DNA of 47,420 nucleotides from Armatimonadota bacterium (GCA_012512265.1 JAAZEM010000055.1:1-47420), one strand, 5' to 3'. Shown: positions 33,615-42,771, counted from the stretch's first letter. The notes: generated from the sequence alone by a model not told the origin. Made by a program: numbers and translations.

Positions 33615-34847
33615 ATGTCAGCGTTGCAGCCGGCGCTCGTGTTGGGCGATATCAACCTGATTCGACCACTGGGGATGGTGGGGGTGCCCGTCACCCTGGC
33701 CACGCCTGACCCGGAAACGTCCGGGGCGCGCTCGCGTTATTGCCGGCGCGTGCTTCCATTTCCCAATCCTGAGGATCTGGATGGCACGGTCGAGGCACTG
33801 ATGGCCGTGCCCTGGCCCGAGGGTGCCCAACCAGCGCTTTTCTACCAGCGCGACCACGGGCTGCGGGTGCTCTCTCGGAGTCGCGAGATCCTCGGACAGC
33901 GCTATCGTTTTCTCCTGCCGCCCGTGGAACTGGTGGAAGACCTCCTGGATAAGGCTCGCTTTCTGACTCTCGCGCTCCGTCTCGGCCTGCCGATACCGCG
34001 CACCGAGATCGTTGCCCCGAATGCGGGCGCGGAGCGCCTGGTGGCGGAGTGGGACATCTTCCCCTGCGTCATCAAGCCGGCAGTGCATAGCGAGCGCTGG
34101 ATGAGTATCCCGCTGCCGGGGAGCGCCATGTGGGCGCAGAAGGCGATCCGCGTGGAGCGGCGCGAAGACCTCCTGCGTCTCTGGCCCGTGTTGAAAGGGC
34201 ACGGCTCGGAGCTGATCTTCCAGGAGTGCATCGACGGCGGAGAGGACCGCATCGTCAGTTTTCATGCCTATGTGCGCCCGGGAGGCGAGTGCGTGGCCTG
34301 GTTCACCGGCCGGAAGATACGCACCTTCCCGCGCTCGATGGGCACCAGCACCTATGTCGAGGTGACGGCGGATCCCCGCGTGCGCGATGCCGGGTTCGAG
34401 ATTGTGGAGCGGCTCAACTTCCACGGCGTGCTGAAGATCGATTTCAAGGAGGACCCCCGCGATGGGCGTCTCCACCTGCTTGAGATCAACCCGCGCTTCA
34501 ACCTGTGGCACTATCCCGCCGCTGCCGCCGGCGTCAACTTGCCCGCGCTTGTCTATCAGGACCTCTACTCCCTGGAGTGGTCGCTTTCGACGCAGGTCCG
34601 GCCTGGCATGCGCTGGCTGTGGTTGGACGGAGACTTCCGCGCCTTCCGCGAGGCACGGCGCGCCGGCGAGATCAGCGTGGGGGCCTGGCTGCGCTCGCTC
34701 TGTGCGCGATCCGTTTACGAGCCGTTCGCCTGGAACGATCCGATGCCACTGGCCGCGGCTCTCTGGAAGCGCGTGCGCCCCAAGATCCCGCGTTGGGCGC
34801 GACCTTCGCAGTCTGCACCGACGCGAGGCGGATCAGCGCCGAACTGA
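33615..34847 (+). CDS. ATP-grasp carboxylate-amine ligase-like protein
   Basis: 410 residues from ATG 33615 (ggaaagggagtgggc upstream). The N-terminal Rossmann-like part (ALVLGDINLIRPLGMVGVPVTLAT, RYCRRVLPFP) is followed by an ATP-grasp fold: DKARFLTLALRLGLPIPRT, IFPCVIKPAVHS, LIFQECIDGGEDRIVSFHAYV, and the metal site LLEINPRFNLWHYPA. These enzymes join a carboxylate to an amine using ATP. The best-known cousins work on peptides or cell-surface polymers. It precedes a phosphoesterase by 14 bp and leads a run of probable envelope genes. Confidence 0.85.
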   Translation: MSALQPALVLGDINLIRPLGMVGVPVTLATPDPETSGARSRYCRRVLPFPNPEDLDGTVEALMAVPWPEGAQPALFYQRDHGLRVLSRSREILGQRYRFLLPPVELVEDLLDKARFLTLALRLGLPIPRTEIVAPNAGAERLVAEWDIFPCVIKPAVHSERWMSIPLPGSAMWAQKAIRVERREDLLRLWPVLKGHGSELIFQECIDGGEDRIVSFHAYVRPGGECVAWFTGRKIRTFPRSMGTSTYVEVTADPRVRDAGFEIVERLNFHGVLKIDFKEDPRDGRLHLLEINPRFNLWHYPAAAAGVNLPALVYQDLYSLEWSLSTQVRPGMRWLWLDGDFRAFREARRAGEISVGAWLRSLCARSVYEPFAWNDPMPLAAALWKRVRPKIPRWARPSQSAPTRGGSAPN

Positions 34848-34861
34848 AGGGACCGCAACGG

Positions 34862-35662
34862 GTGCGCTGGCTGCTCCTCTCCGATCTTCATGCCAACCTG
34901 GAGGCGCTCGAAGCCGTCCTCCGCGATGCCGAGGCGCGCTGGGGCTCCCTCCGGGTTGCGTGCGCGGGCGATGTCGTCGGCTTTGGACCGAGCCCCAACG
35001 AGTGCATCGCGCTGCTGCGCGAACGTGATGCGCTCTGCGTGGCTGGGAACCACGACCTGATGGTCCTGGAGCGCATCGCACCGCGATGCACCCCGGATGG
35101 CCTGCGCGCAGTGGAGTGGACCCGGGCGCGTCTCGACCGGAGCAGCCGCGAATGGCTCGCCACCTTGCCCACGGCACGCGAGGTCTCTGGATCGTTCGTT
35201 CTGTGCCACGGGGCGCTGGAGGATCCGGATCACTACATCGTGGATGACGCGGACGCGCAGGCCCAACTGAGTCGGCTTGAGGCGTGCTACCCGGGGATTG
35301 GTCTCATGGTGTGCGGGCACACGCACCGTGCCGTGTGGGCACCCGCCGGCCGAGTGAGGCGCGCGAACGCGGGCGCCTGCTTCTCGATGGCTCCCTCGGT
35401 GCCGGCGTTGGTGAATCCGGGAAGCGTTGGGCAGTCTCGGACGCTGGAGCGTTCCGCCCGCTATGCCGTCTTGGATACCGCCGCCGGAACCGTGGAGTAC
35501 TGCGCGGTCGCTTACGACCACGCGGCGTGTGCGCGCAAGATTCGCGCGGCCGGCCTTGAAACAAAGCTTTACGTCACCCTTGGAGCTCTCTTGAGGCGTC
35601 GGATCCGGCGAGGCGTTGGACGAACCGCGGAATGGCTATCGCTCCGGCCGCAATCACCATGA
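34862..35662 (+). CDS. Metallophosphoesterase (calcineurin-like, YfcE/MJ0936 type)
   Basis: 266 residues from GTG 34862 with aaggga 8 bp upstream. The five metallophosphatase blocks are visible: SDLHANLEAL, CAGDVVGFGPSPNE, VAGNHD, CHGALED and CGHTHRAVW, with NPGSVGQSR following. The family hydrolyses phosphodiester or phosphomonoester bonds with two metal ions in the cytoplasm. The substrate is unknown. Close spacing to the ATP-grasp gene suggests a shared transcript. Confidence 0.9.
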   Translation: MRWLLLSDLHANLEALEAVLRDAEARWGSLRVACAGDVVGFGPSPNECIALLRERDALCVAGNHDLMVLERIAPRCTPDGLRAVEWTRARLDRSSREWLATLPTAREVSGSFVLCHGALEDPDHYIVDDADAQAQLSRLEACYPGIGLMVCGHTHRAVWAPAGRVRRANAGACFSMAPSVPALVNPGSVGQSRTLERSARYAVLDTAAGTVEYCAVAYDHAACARKIRAAGLETKLYVTLGALLRRRIRRGVGRTAEWLSLRPQSP

Positions 35663-35725
35663 AACCCCGGCGCCGCGGGCTCGGCCCGGTACTCATCTTG
35701 CAGAGAATTGAAGAGCAATCCGGCT

Positions 35726-35807
35726 CTGCCAGGCGCCGGAGTGCATACCGGAGGGGATGGAAAGGGAACGGGAACTTTGCCATCGCACCCGTTCAGGCGC
35801 CTGGCAG
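35726..35807. repeat. Inverted repeat, 12-bp arms with a 58-nt spacer
   Basis: ctgccaggcgcc (35726-35737) and ggcgcctggcag (35796-35807) are exact complements in the 208-bp gap between the phosphoesterase and acyltransferase genes. No other coding signal is seen in the gap. Confidence 0.5.
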
Positions 35808-35870
35808 TGGGGTTGCCCACGTATGGGCGTCGCTTCCAGAATACCCGGCACGTGAAGGGATACTCGATTG

Positions 35871-37043
35871 ATGAGGCAAGAGCAGCCGGGGAGTGAGACT
35901 GCTGATCCCGCCGGGCGTGTTGAGATCATCGAGGAGCCCAGGCGCCTCGAGGCGATCTCCACGGCTTGGGACCAGCTGGCGGAGAAGGATCCTCGGGCCC
36001 ATGTCTTCCAGGGTTGCCCGTGGCTCTCTACATGGCTGCGCCACTATCCGCGGGCACGGCCATTCCTCCTGGTGTTCTGGCGTGACGACGAGATGACGGC
36101 GGCGCTACCACTCTGTGCCTACGATCTCGGGCGCGGGTGGTGTCGGATGCGCACTCTGCGCTTCATCGCTGACAACAACTCGGACTACTGCGACGCTCTC
36201 TCCGATCCTGACCATCCGAACGACCTGGGGGTGTTGTGGGAGCACCTCACGCGACGCAAGGACTGGCACCTGCTGGATCTTCGCTATCTGCCGGAAGGGT
36301 CACAGGTCGCGACCCTCTCGCACGCTGCCGGACAGCGCTTCTGGTCACTGCGACAGCGTCTGGATGCCGCTCCCTACATCGATCTGAGGACCGACTGGCG
36401 CGAGCGCGTGCCCAGAAACCATCGCACCGAGGTGCTGCGACGGTGGCGCCGTGTTCAGGAGCAGGGTCAGGTTACCTTCGAGATCGCGCGCACCCCCGAG
36501 GAAGCGGACATGATGCTCGACCAACTGGCCCGGATGCACATTGCGCGCTGGCAGGGCCGACATGAGACGAGCGTCTTCCACTTTGCCGATTACCGTCGCT
36601 GGGTGCATGACGTGTGCCACGAGCTGCTGAAGCGCGACCAGCTCTACCTGTGCCGGCTCTCGCTGGATGGGAGGCCGATGAGCATGGCACTGGCGTTTCT
36701 GCAATCCCGCCGGCTGTTGCGCTATACCTCGACGTTTGACGAGGCGTATTCCCGTTTCGGCCCCGTGCATCTGCTCTTGATGGCCGTGGTGGAAGACTTG
36801 CGGGCGAACAACATAGCGGATGTGCATGAATTCGGGCGGGGATGGGAGGCATACAAGGCACGTTGGACACACCAAGCCCACGCCATTGAGCGTATCCTGG
36901 TAGCACGAGTCTCAGCCGTGGGTCTGGCTGCTTTCTGGTGGGCCGGCCATCTGAAGCCGTTCGTGTGGAACCACGAGCGCCTGGGTACTCTCCTGCGCGA
37001 GGGACGCAGGCGGGCCACGCTTCTCCTAAAGCGGCGCTCCTAA
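35871..37043 (+). CDS. CelD/BcsL-family GNAT acyltransferase
   Basis: 390 residues from ATG 35871 (an adjacent TTG at 35868 is also possible; gaaggga lies 9-12 bp upstream). It has two related acetyltransferase halves, with AWDQLAEKDPRAHVFQGCPWLSTWLRHY at the start, and the second half containing ELLKRDQLYLCRLSLDGRPMSMALAFLQSRRLLRYTSTFDEAYSRFGPVHLLLMAVVEDL and FGRGWEAYKARW. This is the CelD-like GNAT_6 pattern found in exopolysaccharide and cell-wall gene clusters. It probably acylates a surface glycan or lipid intermediate. A glycosyltransferase gene converges 45 bp downstream. Confidence 0.86.
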   Translation: MRQEQPGSETADPAGRVEIIEEPRRLEAISTAWDQLAEKDPRAHVFQGCPWLSTWLRHYPRARPFLLVFWRDDEMTAALPLCAYDLGRGWCRMRTLRFIADNNSDYCDALSDPDHPNDLGVLWEHLTRRKDWHLLDLRYLPEGSQVATLSHAAGQRFWSLRQRLDAAPYIDLRTDWRERVPRNHRTEVLRRWRRVQEQGQVTFEIARTPEEADMMLDQLARMHIARWQGRHETSVFHFADYRRWVHDVCHELLKRDQLYLCRLSLDGRPMSMALAFLQSRRLLRYTSTFDEAYSRFGPVHLLLMAVVEDLRANNIADVHEFGRGWEAYKARWTHQAHAIERILVARVSAVGLAAFWWAGHLKPFVWNHERLGTLLREGRRRATLLLKRRS

Positions 37044-37088
37044 GACAGGCTGGACGGGGCAGAGGCCCGAGTGCGCGCTGGCATCGGT

Positions 37089-38045
37089 TCAGCGCGTCAG
37101 GAGATGTTTGTCTCGAGGGCCGGGGATCTCCTCGAGCACGCACGGTTCGCCGTTCCGCTTGCTCCAGAGGCGGCGGGCCGTAAAGTGCGGGCGCAGCAGC
37201 ATGCGCACAGATTGCGCGCCAAGATACCTTCCCAGGAAGGCGATCCGCCGCATGGGCTGGCCTTCTGCCCGAGCGCGATGCGCCTCTGCCGCATGGAGCC
37301 GGGCACGGTCGCGCCAGAGGAGATAGGCCAGGCGGCGGCGTTGCCCCGAGGAGAGCGAGCTTCTGCCGAGCGCCTCAAGATAGAGCTGGCAGGCGCCCTC
37401 GAGCTGGTGCTGCCACTTGCGCGAGAGGCTGTGGTGGCGCACCCGGTAGAGGTAGAGCGGCTCCGGCACGTGGACATAGGTGTTTCCATCGGCCAGGAGG
37501 CGCAGCCACAGGTGCAGATCTTCGTTGAGCCACAGATCCTGCCGGAACCCCCCGACGCCGACCAGGGCTTCCCGGCGCGCCAAAATGCCGATATAGGGGC
37601 GATTATCATCCAGGAAGCGGGTGAGCCCACGCTCGCCCGCCGGGCCTTCGGAGACGTTGTAGCGGCGCAGGCAGCGTGTGCCATCCCAGAGCCACGCGTC
37701 TGAGACTGCGAAAGTCGCGTTCGGCGAGGCCGCTTCCAGCGCGCGCACCAGGATTTCGATCCGTTCCGGATGGAACTGATCGTCGGCATCGAGGAATGCC
37801 ACGTACTTGCCCCGGGCACGCGCCAGCCCCGCATTGCGCGCGGCGCTCGGGCCGGCGTTCACCTGGTAAAGAGAGCGTACCTGATTGCCAAACCCGCGCA
37901 CGACCGCCGCGGTGCCATCGGTGGAGCCATCATCCACGATGATGATCTCTACCCACGGATAGGTCTGCCGGAGTAGCGAGTGGATCGCGCCCTTCAGGTA
38001 CTCCTCGGCGTTATGTGCCGGAATGATGATGCTGACCAGGGCCAT
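37089..38045 (-). CDS. Family 2 glycosyltransferase
   Basis: 318 residues from ATG 38045, after gggaggagtgtgtcg. GT-A fold markers: VSIIIPAHNAEEYLKGAIHSLLRQTYPWVEIIIVDDGSTDGT, NAGPSAARNAGLARARGKYVAFLDADDQF (the DxD-like metal site), and NEDLHLWLRL with the catalytic-side ED. The C-terminal 100 residues are basic. There is no membrane helix, so it acts at the cytoplasmic face using a nucleotide sugar, most likely for surface polysaccharide. It stands convergent to the acyltransferase, but both probably serve the same glycan. Confidence 0.92.
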   Translation of the reverse strand: MALVSIIIPAHNAEEYLKGAIHSLLRQTYPWVEIIIVDDGSTDGTAAVVRGFGNQVRSLYQVNAGPSAARNAGLARARGKYVAFLDADDQFHPERIEILVRALEAASPNATFAVSDAWLWDGTRCLRRYNVSEGPAGERGLTRFLDDNRPYIGILARREALVGVGGFRQDLWLNEDLHLWLRLLADGNTYVHVPEPLYLYRVRHHSLSRKWQHQLEGACQLYLEALGRSSLSSGQRRRLAYLLWRDRARLHAAEAHRARAEGQPMRRIAFLGRYLGAQSVRMLLRPHFTARRLWSKRNGEPCVLEEIPGPRDKHLLTR

Positions 38046-38224
38046 CGACACACTCCTCCCATAAGCCATGAGGGCGCAAGAAGCGCGCCATACCTATCCC
38101 CGAGCATTCATGCGGAGCAGATGGAACGCGAGCCACGCGGGATTCGCTCGCCAGGCGCTTGACCAGGGCCGGTCTTCGTGGTACATTGAACGCTGGCCAC
38201 CAAGTTTGGGAGGAGGAGACGAGG

Positions 38225-38503
38225 ATGCCGAAGGCTCGCCTGCATGCGATGGTGCATGGCCGCGTGCAGGGTGTGGGGTTTCGCTATTGGGTTGTGGAGC
38301 AGGCACAGCGGCTTGATCTGACTGGATGGGTACGCAACCGGCCGGGGCGCGAGGTGGAGGTGCTCGCTGAAGGAGAACGCGTTGATCTGGAACAACTTCT
38401 CGAGCGCCTGAAAGACGGCCCGTTGATGGCGCGCGTTACGGATGTGGACGCGGATTGGAGCGAATACCGGGGGGATTTTGACCGGTTTGGCGTAACCTGG
38501 TAG
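38225..38503 (+). CDS. acyP: Acylphosphatase
   Basis: 92 residues from ATG 38225 after gggaggaggagacgagg. The signature GRVQGVGFRYWV contains the catalytic Arg, and GWVRNRPGREVEVLAEG the catalytic Asn. It hydrolyses carboxyl-phosphate bonds such as acetyl phosphate or 1,3-bisphosphoglycerate. Length and motifs are normal for the family. Confidence 0.96.
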   Translation: MPKARLHAMVHGRVQGVGFRYWVVEQAQRLDLTGWVRNRPGREVEVLAEGERVDLEQLLERLKDGPLMARVTDVDADWSEYRGDFDRFGVTW

Positions 38504-38505
38504 AC

Positions 38506-38543
38506 CGCGCCGGGCCACGGCGGAATCGCAGTAGCCCGGCGCG
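38506..38543. terminator. Terminator between acylphosphatase and the sugar kinase (convergent)
   Basis: Arms cgcgccgggc (38506-38515) and gcccggcgcg (38534-38543) are exact complements with an 18-nt loop, followed by ttattcttt on the plus strand. Only 3 bp separate it from the acylphosphatase stop. Confidence 0.75.
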
Positions 38544-38562
38544 TTATTCTTTGAAAGGGCTT

Positions 38563-39600
38563 TTAGCGCTGCACGCGGCCGCTGCCACCACTCTTGAGCA
38601 GCCCCTCGACCTCTGCCACCGAGACGCAGTTGAAATCGTACCAGATGCTGTGCTTCAGGCACGAGGCGGCGATGGCGAAATCGAGAGCGCGCTGCAGATC
38701 CTCCGGGTTCTGAATCAGGCTGTAGATCAGGCCTCCCGCGAACGAGTCGCCTCCGCCCACGCGATCCACGATCGGGATGATGTCGTACTGGGCGCCGGTG
38801 TAGAGGCGCTGGCCGTCATAAAGCACGCCGGACCAGGTGTTGTGGCTGGCGCTGATGCTCCCGCGAAGCGTGATGGCGATCCGCTGCAGGTTCGGGAACT
38901 TCTTTTTTAGCTCTTCTGCCACATAGAGATACGCGCTGGCGTCCACCTTCCCGCGCTCGACATCTACGTTGGGGGCCTTGATCCCGAAGACCTTCTCCGC
39001 GTCCTCCTCGTTGCCAATGGCGACGTCGCAGAGCGCCACCATCTCCGGCATCACCTCGCTCGCCGGCTTGCCCCACTTCCACAGCTTCTTGCGGAAGTTC
39101 AAGTCGCACGAGACGGTAATCCCCTTGGCGCGCGCGGCCTGAATCCCCTCCAGGCAGACGCGCGCGAGCCCTTCGCTGATCGCGGGGGTAATGCCGGTCC
39201 AATGGAACCAGCGCGCGTTCTCGAAGACGCGGTCCCAATCCACCATGCCCGGCTCGATGGTTGCGATGGACGAGCCAGCCCGATCGTAAACAACCTTGCT
39301 CCCTCGCTGGGCCGCGCCGTTTTCCAGGAAGTAGATGCCCAGGCGCTCGCCGCCACGCACGATGAAATCGGTGCCAACACCGAAGGAGCGGAGGTAGGCC
39401 ACGCACGCGTCTGCGAGTTCATTGTTGGGAAGGCGGGTGACGAACTGCGTCGGGATGCCGAACTGCGCGAGCGACGCGGCGACGTTCGCCTCGCCCCCTG
39501 CGTAGGTGACCTCGAAGGTGCGCGCCTGGGTAAAGCGGAGATTCCCCGGAGGGTTGAGGCGCATCATGATCTCGCCGAAGGTAACCACATACTGCGACAT
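38563..39600 (-). CDS. kdgK: PfkB-family sugar kinase, probable 2-keto-3-deoxygluconate kinase
   Basis: 345 residues, ATG after gtgaggagtgatgtacc. PfkB motifs: TYAGGEANVAASLAQFG at the substrate site, WFHWTGITPAISEG, and the C-terminal RVGGGDSFAGGLIY with the catalytic Asp. The FGEIMMRLNPPG start and the WTGITPA segment are those of KDG kinases, which phosphorylate 2-keto-3-deoxygluconate in uronate or pectin breakdown and the modified Entner-Doudoroff route. Substrate choice within PfkB is hard to fix, so other keto-sugars remain possible. This matches the carbohydrate theme at the left end of the window. Confidence 0.87.
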   Translation of the reverse strand: MSQYVVTFGEIMMRLNPPGNLRFTQARTFEVTYAGGEANVAASLAQFGIPTQFVTRLPNNELADACVAYLRSFGVGTDFIVRGGERLGIYFLENGAAQRGSKVVYDRAGSSIATIEPGMVDWDRVFENARWFHWTGITPAISEGLARVCLEGIQAARAKGITVSCDLNFRKKLWKWGKPASEVMPEMVALCDVAIGNEEDAEKVFGIKAPNVDVERGKVDASAYLYVAEELKKKFPNLQRIAITLRGSISASHNTWSGVLYDGQRLYTGAQYDIIPIVDRVGGGDSFAGGLIYSLIQNPEDLQRALDFAIAASCLKHSIWYDFNCVSVAEVEGLLKSGGSGRVQR

Positions 39601-39820
39601 GGTACATCACTCCTCACACCGCACTCGGCCATTGCGTCGCCGGAGCCATCCAGAGAACGCCCGGCCCGTGCGACCCGGATGCGGAACAGACTCGTTCCGG
39701 ATTGCAGAAGCTATCAAGTGGGAATAGGGCGGTCAGGACGCCACCCTCTCCAACGCTTCTATCCCGAGCGGGTGATCTCCTGCCGCTAGCGGCGCTTCGC
39801 GGATCCTGCGCGCGGCCCGC

Positions 39821-40363
39821 TCAGTCGTGCACTCTCTCCAGCCGGAGGGTGGCCCGGTCGAGTGCCTGCGTGGCGGCGTGCTCGGTACTCTCCCGCAGGA
39901 GCACTTTGCCAAGCACCGCCGAGAACGGCACCGTTCCATAGTGCCGGCTGTCGTAGGACGCATTCCCGCCATCGCCCAGAACGTAGAGGTTGCCCGGAGG
40001 CACGTCGCGGGCGGTAATCCACACTGTGGGATCGCGCTCCAGGATCTGCCGGGCGCGGGGCAGCGCGTCGGGGTCCAGGAGGAAGACGGTATCCGCGCTA
40101 TCGCGGTAATGCACCTCCCAGACGCGCTGGCCAGGCAAGGCATGGACGCGCTTCACCTGCACCATGTTGTCGTGTCGGAAGACGATCACGTCTCCCTGGC
40201 GCGGAGGCTGACGGGTGTAGTGGCCGCGGTGGACCAGGGCGAGCTGACCATGGCGCAGGGTAGGCTCCATGGAGCCCCCCAGCACCATCACCGGGCGTAC
40301 CGGGCACCACTGATGGAGTGATAGCGCCGCGGCCAGACCCAGCAGGAAGCGGTAACGTACCAT
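39821..40363 (-). CDS. lepB: Signal peptidase I
   Basis: 180 residues from ATG 40363 (cagggcgagggctcagg upstream). A short N-terminal membrane anchor (about 6-27) precedes box B with nucleophile Ser31 (GGSMEPTL), box D with general base Lys71 (VKRVHALPG) and box E LGDGGNASYDSRHYGTVP. It cleaves signal peptides at the outer face of the cytoplasmic membrane. It is shorter than E. coli LepB and has a single anchor, like Gram-positive SipS. The box E reads GGNASYDSR instead of GDNRxxSxDSR, a minor variant. Confidence 0.88.
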   Translation of the reverse strand: MVRYRFLLGLAAALSLHQWCPVRPVMVLGGSMEPTLRHGQLALVHRGHYTRQPPRQGDVIVFRHDNMVQVKRVHALPGQRVWEVHYRDSADTVFLLDPDALPRARQILERDPTVWITARDVPPGNLYVLGDGGNASYDSRHYGTVPFSAVLGKVLLRESTEHAATQALDRATLRLERVHD

Positions 40364-40554
40364 CCTGAGCCCTCGCCCTGGGGGTGCACGCGGGAGTGCG
40401 CCCCCTAAGATCTGCCGGTCGCAAGGGGGGCGCTCCATTCGGCGGGCATGGCGCTTCACGGCCGCTGCCCGGGGATGGAGCTGCCCGCGTGCAGACACGG
40501 GCAGGTCTCGTGGCGGAAGAGGCAAGATGCGTGCCGGATCGCGGGCGGCTGACT

Positions 40555-40582
40555 TAACCTTCGGGGGCTACCGGGCCGAATA
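40555..40582 (+). promoter_or_regulatory. Candidate sigma-28 (FliA-type) promoter before flgE
   Basis: taaccttc (40555-40562) and gccgaata (40575-40582) resemble the flagellar sigma boxes TAAAGTTT and GCCGATAA (5/8 and 6/8 matches) with a 12-bp spacer instead of 11. It lies 63 bp before the flgE start. No sigma-70 pair is visible in this gap. Confidence 0.3.
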
Positions 40583-40645
40583 GGAAGTGGGCGTTGCCGC
40601 AGCGCCAGTCGCGGCTAGAAAGCGCCCAGAGGAGGACGTAGCTCG

Positions 40646-41857
40646 ATGATTCGCTCGCTCTATTCCGGGGTTTCGGGATTGCAGGCGCATGGAACGGCCA
40701 TCGATGTGGTGGCCGACAACATCGCCAATGTGAACACACCGGGCTTCAAAGCGGCTCGTGCCCAGTTTCAGGCCCTCGTTGCACAGACTTTGCGTGCAGC
40801 AGGCACTCCCGACGCGGGGGGGCAGAACCCGGCGCAGGTGGGCCTTGGGGTAACGGTTGGGGCTATCGAGCGCCAGATGACGCAGGGCAGCCCGCAAACC
40901 ACCGGGCGAGCCTCTGACCTTGCTATCGAGGGGAACGGCTATTTCATCATCTCCACCGGAGCGGGCGCCCCGCGCTACACGCGCAACGGCGCTTTCGACA
41001 TCAATGGCAACCGCCAGCTGGTGGAGGCCGCATCCGGTGCTGCGGTTCTGGGCTGGGTCGCGGATGCCAATGGCAAGATCGATACCTCCCAGCCAATCAC
41101 CCCCCTGACCATTCCGGCGGAAGGTGATACCCTGGCACGACAGACAACTAAGCTGACTCTCAGCGGGAATCTGGATGCCACGGCCAACGTCGGCGACAGT
41201 GCCAGCACCACGGTCCGGCTCTACGACAGCCAGGGGCGAGAGCAATACATCACCTTTACCATGGTGAAAACTGCGCCGAACACCTGGTCGTGGGATGCGA
41301 CGGACGCCGGGGGAGCAAGTGTCGGAACAGGCGTGCTCACCTTCGATGGCGAGGGGCGGTGTACCACCGGGCCGGCCACAGTGAGCGTGCCGCTCACCGA
41401 CGGCGCGATCACCCCGATGGTCTTTACGACGACTTTCAACGTGCAGCAGTTGGCGGAGAGCTCCGAAGTGGTTGCATCCCACCAGGATGGTCTCCCTCCC
41501 GGCGCATATCAGGGCTTCTCGGTGACCGATAATGGGGTCCTCATCGGGAGCTATAGCAACGGGCTGACCCGTCAGATCGGGCAGCTTGCAATCGCGTCGT
41601 TTACGAATCCGGCAGGCCTGCAGCGAGGCCCAGCCGGAGCATTCCTGGAGACAGCCAACTCCGGACCCGCGCAGGTGGGTACCTCCGGCACGGGAGGGCG
41701 AGGCAACATCGTTTCCGGGGCGCTCGAGATGTCGAATGTTGACCTGACGCGCGAGTTCTCTTCACTCATCGTCTACCAGCGCGGCTTCCAGGCGAATGGA
41801 CGCTCGGTGACCGTATCCGACCAGCTGCTCCAGGATATTCTGATGCTGAAGCAGTGA
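40646..41857 (+). CDS. flgE: Flagellar hook protein FlgE
   Basis: 403 residues, ATG after agaggaggacgtagctcg. The N-terminal rod/hook motif SLYSGVSGLQAHGTAIDVVADNIANVNTPGFKA and the C-terminal EMSNVDLTREFSSLIVYQRGFQANGRSVTVSDQLLQDILMLKQ are those of hook and rod proteins. The middle, with FSVTDNGVLIGSYSNGLTRQIGQLAIASFTNPAGL, identifies the hook protein. It is exported by the flagellar type III apparatus and polymerises into the hook. motA and fliL follow on the same strand. Confidence 0.93.
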   Translation: MIRSLYSGVSGLQAHGTAIDVVADNIANVNTPGFKAARAQFQALVAQTLRAAGTPDAGGQNPAQVGLGVTVGAIERQMTQGSPQTTGRASDLAIEGNGYFIISTGAGAPRYTRNGAFDINGNRQLVEAASGAAVLGWVADANGKIDTSQPITPLTIPAEGDTLARQTTKLTLSGNLDATANVGDSASTTVRLYDSQGREQYITFTMVKTAPNTWSWDATDAGGASVGTGVLTFDGEGRCTTGPATVSVPLTDGAITPMVFTTTFNVQQLAESSEVVASHQDGLPPGAYQGFSVTDNGVLIGSYSNGLTRQIGQLAIASFTNPAGLQRGPAGAFLETANSGPAQVGTSGTGGRGNIVSGALEMSNVDLTREFSSLIVYQRGFQANGRSVTVSDQLLQDILMLKQ

Positions 41858-41939
41858 TGCCGGTCAACGCGCCGTGCGTATCACCGCGCCCGCCTCGCTC
41901 TTGGAACGGGCGGGCGCGGCCATTGAAGGGAGAGCCCGC

Positions 41940-42716
41940 GTGGATCTAGCGACGGCCATCGGCCTTCTGCTTGCTTTTGGCTGCCTGGTTCTCTCGGTCT
42001 GCATGGAGGGCGGGAACCTGGCGGCGTTCGTCAATGTGCCCGCGGCCGTGCTGGTGTTCGGTGGTACGATCGGCGCGACGATCATCTGCTTCCCGCTCTC
42101 CAAGATCCTGAAGCTGCCGGCTATCGCCCGGAACGCGTTCTTGAACCGAGAGCTGAACCGGGCGCAGATGATCGACACTATGGTAGGCTTTGCCCAAAAG
42201 GCGCGCCGCGAGGGGCTGCTGGTACTTGAGGATGACGCGGCCCGGGTGGATCACGCGCTGCTGCGCATGGGGGTGGAACTAGCCGTGGATGGCACCCCCC
42301 AGGAGAGGGTGCGCGATATTCTCACCATCGAGATCGACGCGATGCATGAGCGGCACCGCCAGGGCGAGGAGCTCTTTGCCACGATGGGGGCAGTCTCGCC
42401 CAAGCTGGGGGTTATCGGAACCCTCATCGGGGTGATCCATATGCTGGGGGCACAGACAGATCCGAAGCAGATGGGGCCCGCCCTCGCCAGTGCGTTCATC
42501 GCCACGCTCTATGGAGTTGCCTTCGCCAATCTCGTAGCGCTCCCGATCGCTGCCAAGCTAAGGGCGCGCGGCGAGGAGGAGGCGATGTTCCATCAGATGA
42601 TCCTCGAGGGGCTGATGGCGATACAGAGCGGCGACAACCCGCGCGCGGTGGAGATGAAGATGCGCGCCTTCCTCTCGCCGGAGCAGAAGATGGCGACGCG
42701 GGCAAGAGAGGCCTGA
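41940..42716 (+). CDS. motA: Flagellar motor stator protein MotA
   Basis: 258 residues from GTG 41940, chosen because gaagggagag lies 5 bp upstream and it begins MDLATAIGLLLAFG, the usual MotA start; an earlier in-frame GTG at 41874 is less likely. Four membrane helices, a cytoplasmic loop with charged residues, and the two conserved prolines in SPKLGVIGTLIGVIHMLG and LYGVAFANLVALPIAAKL are present. With MotB it forms the ion-conducting stator that drives rotation. motB would normally follow; here the next gene is fliL after 55 bp, so motB must be elsewhere. Confidence 0.92.
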   Translation: MDLATAIGLLLAFGCLVLSVCMEGGNLAAFVNVPAAVLVFGGTIGATIICFPLSKILKLPAIARNAFLNRELNRAQMIDTMVGFAQKARREGLLVLEDDAARVDHALLRMGVELAVDGTPQERVRDILTIEIDAMHERHRQGEELFATMGAVSPKLGVIGTLIGVIHMLGAQTDPKQMGPALASAFIATLYGVAFANLVALPIAAKLRARGEEEAMFHQMILEGLMAIQSGDNPRAVEMKMRAFLSPEQKMATRAREA

Positions 42717-42771
42717 CGGATGCCCGCCGAGTGAGGCGTGGCAGCAAGGAGAGCGGAAAGGAACAAGGGAT

